From Selenomonadaceae bacterium (GTDB taxonomy: Bacteria > Bacillota > Negativicutes > Selenomonadales > Selenomonadaceae): a stretch of DNA of 42,358 nt. Below, piece by piece: positions 39,739-42,358 of this stretch. Each line of letters starts with the position of its first letter. Position 1 is the first letter of the stretch. The stretch spans positions 1-42,358 of the forward strand of contig JAQYBD010000015.1 in assembly GCA_029338835.1 (NCBI GenBank). The letters run 5' to 3'. A program made the position numbers and the translations under genes. The notes under the pieces are model-generated. The model had not been told where the DNA came from. It searched no databases and was given only the letters and a program-made list of their open reading frames with translations.

Positions 39739-41196
39739 TCAAGAATGACCGGAACCGGTCAGTCCCAGAGCCCGGTCACGCCCCTCGCGGCCGAGGAACT
39801 GCAGGCAGCTTGCGGCCTCAAGCGGCGTGACATCATGTGTTGTCATGCTGTGTGACTGCATCATCAGCAAATGTCCCGCCAGGTCATAAAGCTCTTCAGC
39901 AAGGATCAACCGATACGCCCCAGCCTGAGTCCTGCTGGCCTCGGCACGCAGATGTGTCAGCAGGACCGTCTGGCAGTCAGCTGCACGAGCCGCAGCGATG
40001 AGCAGGGGCAGTGCCGTATCCGCATCCTGCTGCGCAAGAAGCACAGGGGTATACTGCATGACCAGGGATTCCATCAAGGCACGGCGAAGATATGCCTCAT
40101 CGCTCGTCAAACGATCATCGAGCGCAAGCACCGGACTGGCAAGATAGAGTCCGCTTGGCAAGACCTTGGCTTTATGAGCCATCAAAGGAGTGGGCGTTCC
40201 CTCAGGTGTCGCATCGTAATAAAGTCGCAGCGCATCGTCGAGATACACCACCATCTGGTGCGCGAAGCGGTCACTGTTGCGATTGGGACGCCAGCGCACT
40301 TTTTCACCGAACTGCACAAAACGTCTCGAAAGGGATTGCAGGGCACTGGCCACAGGATCCCCCTCCATGACGACACGCGTAAGCTGGAACCGCGTCTCAT
40401 ACCGGCGGGCAAATGCTTCATCCCCCACAGCCGGGGCACCAAAGGTGATGACCTGGAGCTGTTCCCGCGGTACGCCCATATCTGCCAGCCTGGCTGCTGC
40501 CAGAGTAGCCGCCGCACCGCCGAGGCTGTGTCCCGTCAGGCAAAGGCGTTCCTGAGGATTTGCCAGCAGCTCTGCCGCCAGATCCTCTCCTGCCGTCTTG
40601 CCCGATAAAGCCGCTGAGGGCTCCGTGAAAAGCGCCGTCATCGTATAATCATCAAAACCTTTGTGGACCATGGGCAGTCCTTGTCCCTTGCCAGCTGCTG
40701 CAATCGCGAATTCCTGTGGATTCCTGCCGCCAAACGGCACACGGCGTGTCTTGAAGTCTACCTCGATATCTTTCCTGCGCTCCGTTCCCGGAAACGACAG
40801 GAGCATGAGCTGCTTGCCATCCGCCAGTACCTTGCGCACCAGATGGAAGCGTCCTTCCGCAACGGAAGATACCGTCTCCTGCCCACTCAGCGACCAGCCT
40901 GCATCTTTCAGCCATTCCCGGGCCAGGAGACTGCGGTCATCACCATACGATGCCAGCGAAACCACCGCTGCCGTCAGATAAGAAGCGTCCTTTTCGCTTG
41001 ACACAGGTGATTTATCTTCAGCAGCCAGGGACTGTGAAACAGGTTTTCCCGGCTCAGCAGCCGCACCCTGCGCCTGTATGGCTACAGCAGGAGAAGCGGC
41101 AGCCGCCACAGAGAATTTCCCCGCTAAGATGCCCATGCCCAGCATAAGCCCTAGCCAAAGCGCAAAATCCCATCGTTTCCATTCCCACCGGCCCAT
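39739..41196 (-). CDS. Exported class 3 lipase family protein
   Basis: A 485-residue alpha/beta-hydrolase. The N-terminus has a hydrophobic signal or anchor (residues 10-33), then an Ala/Pro/Gln-rich linker to about 65. The class 3 lipase pattern follows: LSFPGTERRKD (oxyanion region, near 133), VHKGFDDY (178-184), and the nucleophile elbow TGHSLGG with S224, then VITFGAPAVGDEAFARRY. The catalytic Asp is probably in VVMEGDPV and the His in RFAHQMV. It likely cleaves acyl esters outside the cytoplasm. ATG at 41196 follows GGAGGG. Last 130 residues are helical with no known domain. Confidence 0.88.
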   Translation of the reverse strand: MGRWEWKRWDFALWLGLMLGMGILAGKFSVAAAASPAVAIQAQGAAAEPGKPVSQSLAAEDKSPVSSEKDASYLTAAVVSLASYGDDRSLLAREWLKDAGWSLSGQETVSSVAEGRFHLVRKVLADGKQLMLLSFPGTERRKDIEVDFKTRRVPFGGRNPQEFAIAAAGKGQGLPMVHKGFDDYTMTALFTEPSAALSGKTAGEDLAAELLANPQERLCLTGHSLGGAAATLAAARLADMGVPREQLQVITFGAPAVGDEAFARRYETRFQLTRVVMEGDPVASALQSLSRRFVQFGEKVRWRPNRNSDRFAHQMVVYLDDALRLYYDATPEGTPTPLMAHKAKVLPSGLYLASPVLALDDRLTSDEAYLRRALMESLVMQYTPVLLAQQDADTALPLLIAAARAADCQTVLLTHLRAEASRTQAGAYRLILAEELYDLAGHLLMMQSHSMTTHDVTPLEAASCLQFLGREGRDRALGLTGSGHS

Positions 41197-41235
41197 AGCA
41201 GCATTCCCTCCAGATTCCTATGCATATACAGAAAA

Positions 41236-41256
41236 AGCCCAGATAAAATCTGAGCT
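41236..41256 (-). terminator. Terminator of the eleven-tRNA array
   Basis: Minus strand AGCTCAGAT / ATCTGGGCT hairpin followed by TTTTTC, just past the last tRNA-Leu. Confidence 0.88.
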
Positions 41257-41267
41257 TGCCTTTCAAA

Positions 41268-41353
41268 TGGTGCGGTCGATGGGACTTGAACCCATACGTC
41301 TTGTGAACACTACCCCCTCAAAGTAGCGCGTCTGCCAATTCCGCCACGACCGC
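41268..41353 (-). tRNA. tRNA-Leu (GAG), copy 2
   Basis: Class II tRNA with long variable arm, acceptor GCGGTCG, anticodon loop TTGAGGG (GAG), encoded CCA. Same sequence as 41492-41577. Confidence 0.93.
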
Positions 41354-41358
41354 ATAAA

Positions 41359-41445
41359 TGGTGCGGTCAAGAGGACTTGAACCTCCAAGGTGTTGCCACC
41401 ACTAGCGCCTGAAGCTAGCGCGTCTGCCAATTCCGCCATAACCGC
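41359..41445 (-). tRNA. tRNA-Leu (CAG), copy 2
   Basis: Class II tRNA, acceptor GCGGTTA, anticodon loop TTCAGGC (CAG), encoded CCA. Close to but not identical with 41602-41687. Confidence 0.93.
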
Positions 41446-41491
41446 ATGATATAAAATTGTAAGAACAGCACCATGTACTGTTTTAAGCAAA

Positions 41492-41577
41492 TGGTGCGGT
41501 CGATGGGACTTGAACCCATACGTCTTGTGAACACTACCCCCTCAAAGTAGCGCGTCTGCCAATTCCGCCACGACCGC
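41492..41577 (-). tRNA. tRNA-Leu (GAG), copy 1
   Basis: Class II tRNA with anticodon loop TTGAGGG and encoded CCA; identical to 41268-41353. Confidence 0.93.
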
Positions 41578-41601
41578 ATGATACAATATGAAGATTTTTG
41601 A

Positions 41602-41687
41602 TGGTGCGGTCGAGAGGACTTGAACCTCCATGATGTTGCCATCACTAGCGCCTGAAGCTAGCGCGTCTGCCATTCCGCCACGACCGC
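41602..41687 (-). tRNA. tRNA-Leu (CAG), copy 1
   Basis: Class II tRNA, acceptor GCGGTCG, anticodon loop TTCAGGC (CAG), encoded CCA. Differs from copy 2 in the acceptor stem, variable arm and D-loop. Confidence 0.93.
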
Positions 41688-41721
41688 GTAATATAAAAAT
41701 GAGAGGTATTGATACAATTGG

Positions 41722-41810
41722 TGGTGCCGAGGACCGGAATCGAACCGGTACGGTTGTTTCCAACCGACGGATTTTAAGTCCGTTGCGTCTGCCAGTTCCG
41801 CCACCCCGGC
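41722..41810 (-). tRNA. tRNA-Leu (UAA)
   Basis: Class II tRNA, acceptor GCCGGGG, anticodon loop CTTAAAA (UAA), long variable arm, encoded CCA. Confidence 0.95.
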
Positions 41811-41830
41811 AGTATCAAATTGCTGACTAA

Positions 41831-41904
<74 letters not shown>

Positions 41905-41915
41905 ATAATGCAAAG

Positions 41916-41991
41916 TGGAGCTGGCGAGAGGAATTGAACCCCCAACCTGCTGATTACAAGTCAGCTGCTCTACCAATTGAGCTACACCAGC
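41916..41991 (-). tRNA. tRNA-Thr (UGU)
   Basis: Acceptor GCTGGTG, anticodon loop CTTGTAA (UGU), encoded CCA. Confidence 0.95.
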
Positions 41992-41999
41992 TTGAAAAA

Positions 42000-42075
42000 T
42001 GGTGCCTCAGAGCGGAATCGAACCACTGACACGGGGATTTTCAGTCCCCTGCTCTACCGACTGAGCTACCGAGGC
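42000..42075 (-). tRNA. tRNA-Phe (GAA)
   Basis: Acceptor GCCTCGG, anticodon loop CTGAAAA (GAA), encoded CCA. Confidence 0.95.
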
Positions 42076-42093
42076 ATTTACAAGTTAGATAAT

Positions 42094-42122
42094 ATTATAA
42101 CACATTGCTGTGTAATAAACAA
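42094..42122 (-). promoter_or_regulatory. Internal promoter of the tRNA array
   Basis: Minus strand TTGTTT (42117-42122), 17-base spacer, TG-T-TATAAT extended -10 (TATAAT 42094-42099), between tRNA-Asp and tRNA-Phe. This is the widest gap in the upstream part of the array. Confidence 0.65.
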
Positions 42123-42123
42123 G

Positions 42124-42200
42124 TGGCGACCCGAATGGGACTTGAACCCATGACCTCCGCCGTGACAGGGCGGCATTCTAACCAACTAAACTACCGGGCC
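42124..42200 (-). tRNA. tRNA-Asp (GUC)
   Basis: Acceptor GGCCCGG, anticodon loop CTGTCAC (GUC), encoded CCA. Confidence 0.95.
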
Positions 42201-42219
42201 GTATAAAATTAGGTTTTAA

Positions 42220-42295
42220 TGGTGGGCGATAACAGGATCGAACTGCTGACATCTTGCTTGTAAGGCAAGCGCTCTCCCAGCTGAGCTAATCGCCC
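42220..42295 (-). tRNA. tRNA-Val (UAC)
   Basis: Acceptor GGGCGAT, anticodon loop CTTACAA (UAC), encoded CCA. Confidence 0.95.
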
Positions 42296-42301
42296 ATAAA
42301 A

Positions 42302-42358
<57 letters not shown>

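Overview
The window looks like chromosome of an anaerobic, Gram-negative-type Firmicute of the Negativicutes, most likely Selenomonadaceae (Mitsuokella/Selenomonas-like). This is inferred from gene content: rubrerythrin, DcuC and SLC13 dicarboxylate carriers, indolepyruvate:ferredoxin oxidoreductase, low-GC-Firmicute style strong ribosome binding sites and rho-independent terminators in GC-rich coding DNA. I could not run a database search, so the genus is a guess. There are no rRNA genes, CRISPR arrays, insertion sequences or phage genes in view.

Layout. 1-740: a cut-off small gene and a four-tRNA operon (Gly, Gly, Met-type CAU, Arg) with a clear promoter and terminator. 845-6530: TRIC/UPF0126 channel, M20 peptidase, DcuC carrier, low-molecular-weight phosphatase, rubrerythrin, PaaI thioesterase and a stand-alone CARF-like protein. 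6718-10528: exported asparaginase, a divergent LysR/YeiH pair with a palindromic operator, and a small exported Cys-rich protein. 10611-19117: M48 peptidase with TPRs, ThrE-type exporter, SLC13 carrier, zinc-ribbon membrane protein, DNA polymerase IV, MFS efflux protein. 19178-26177: a complete L-fucose operon (fucI, a RhaB-type kinase, fucU, fucA, fucP) with a divergent AraC regulator and cre-like sites at the fucI promoter. 26230-32112: a small membrane-anchored protein, a LysR regulator, and the operon iorA-iorB-paaK-fliB for aryl-pyruvate oxidation. 32264-35620: marR-hlyD-ABC2 permease-usp, with a palindromic operator over the start region. 35709-39389: an EAL-PAS-degenerate GGDEF protein downstream of a DUF362 ferredoxin-like protein. 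39480-39655: an unidentified structured RNA with its own promoter and terminator. 39739-41196: exported class 3 lipase. 41236-42358: an eleven-gene tRNA array including five consecutive Leu tRNAs.

Physiology. The genes suggest a gut or rumen fermenter that imports fucose and cleaves it through L-fuculose-1-phosphate, exchanges C4-dicarboxylates, hydrolyses asparagine outside the cytoplasm, trims peptides, and oxidises aromatic 2-oxo acids to aryl-acetyl-CoA with ferredoxin. The most unusual items are the 39.5 kb RNA, the effector-less CARF-like protein beside a thioesterase, the Cys-rich exported peptide, and the HlyD/ABC-2 efflux operon that has no ATPase gene.
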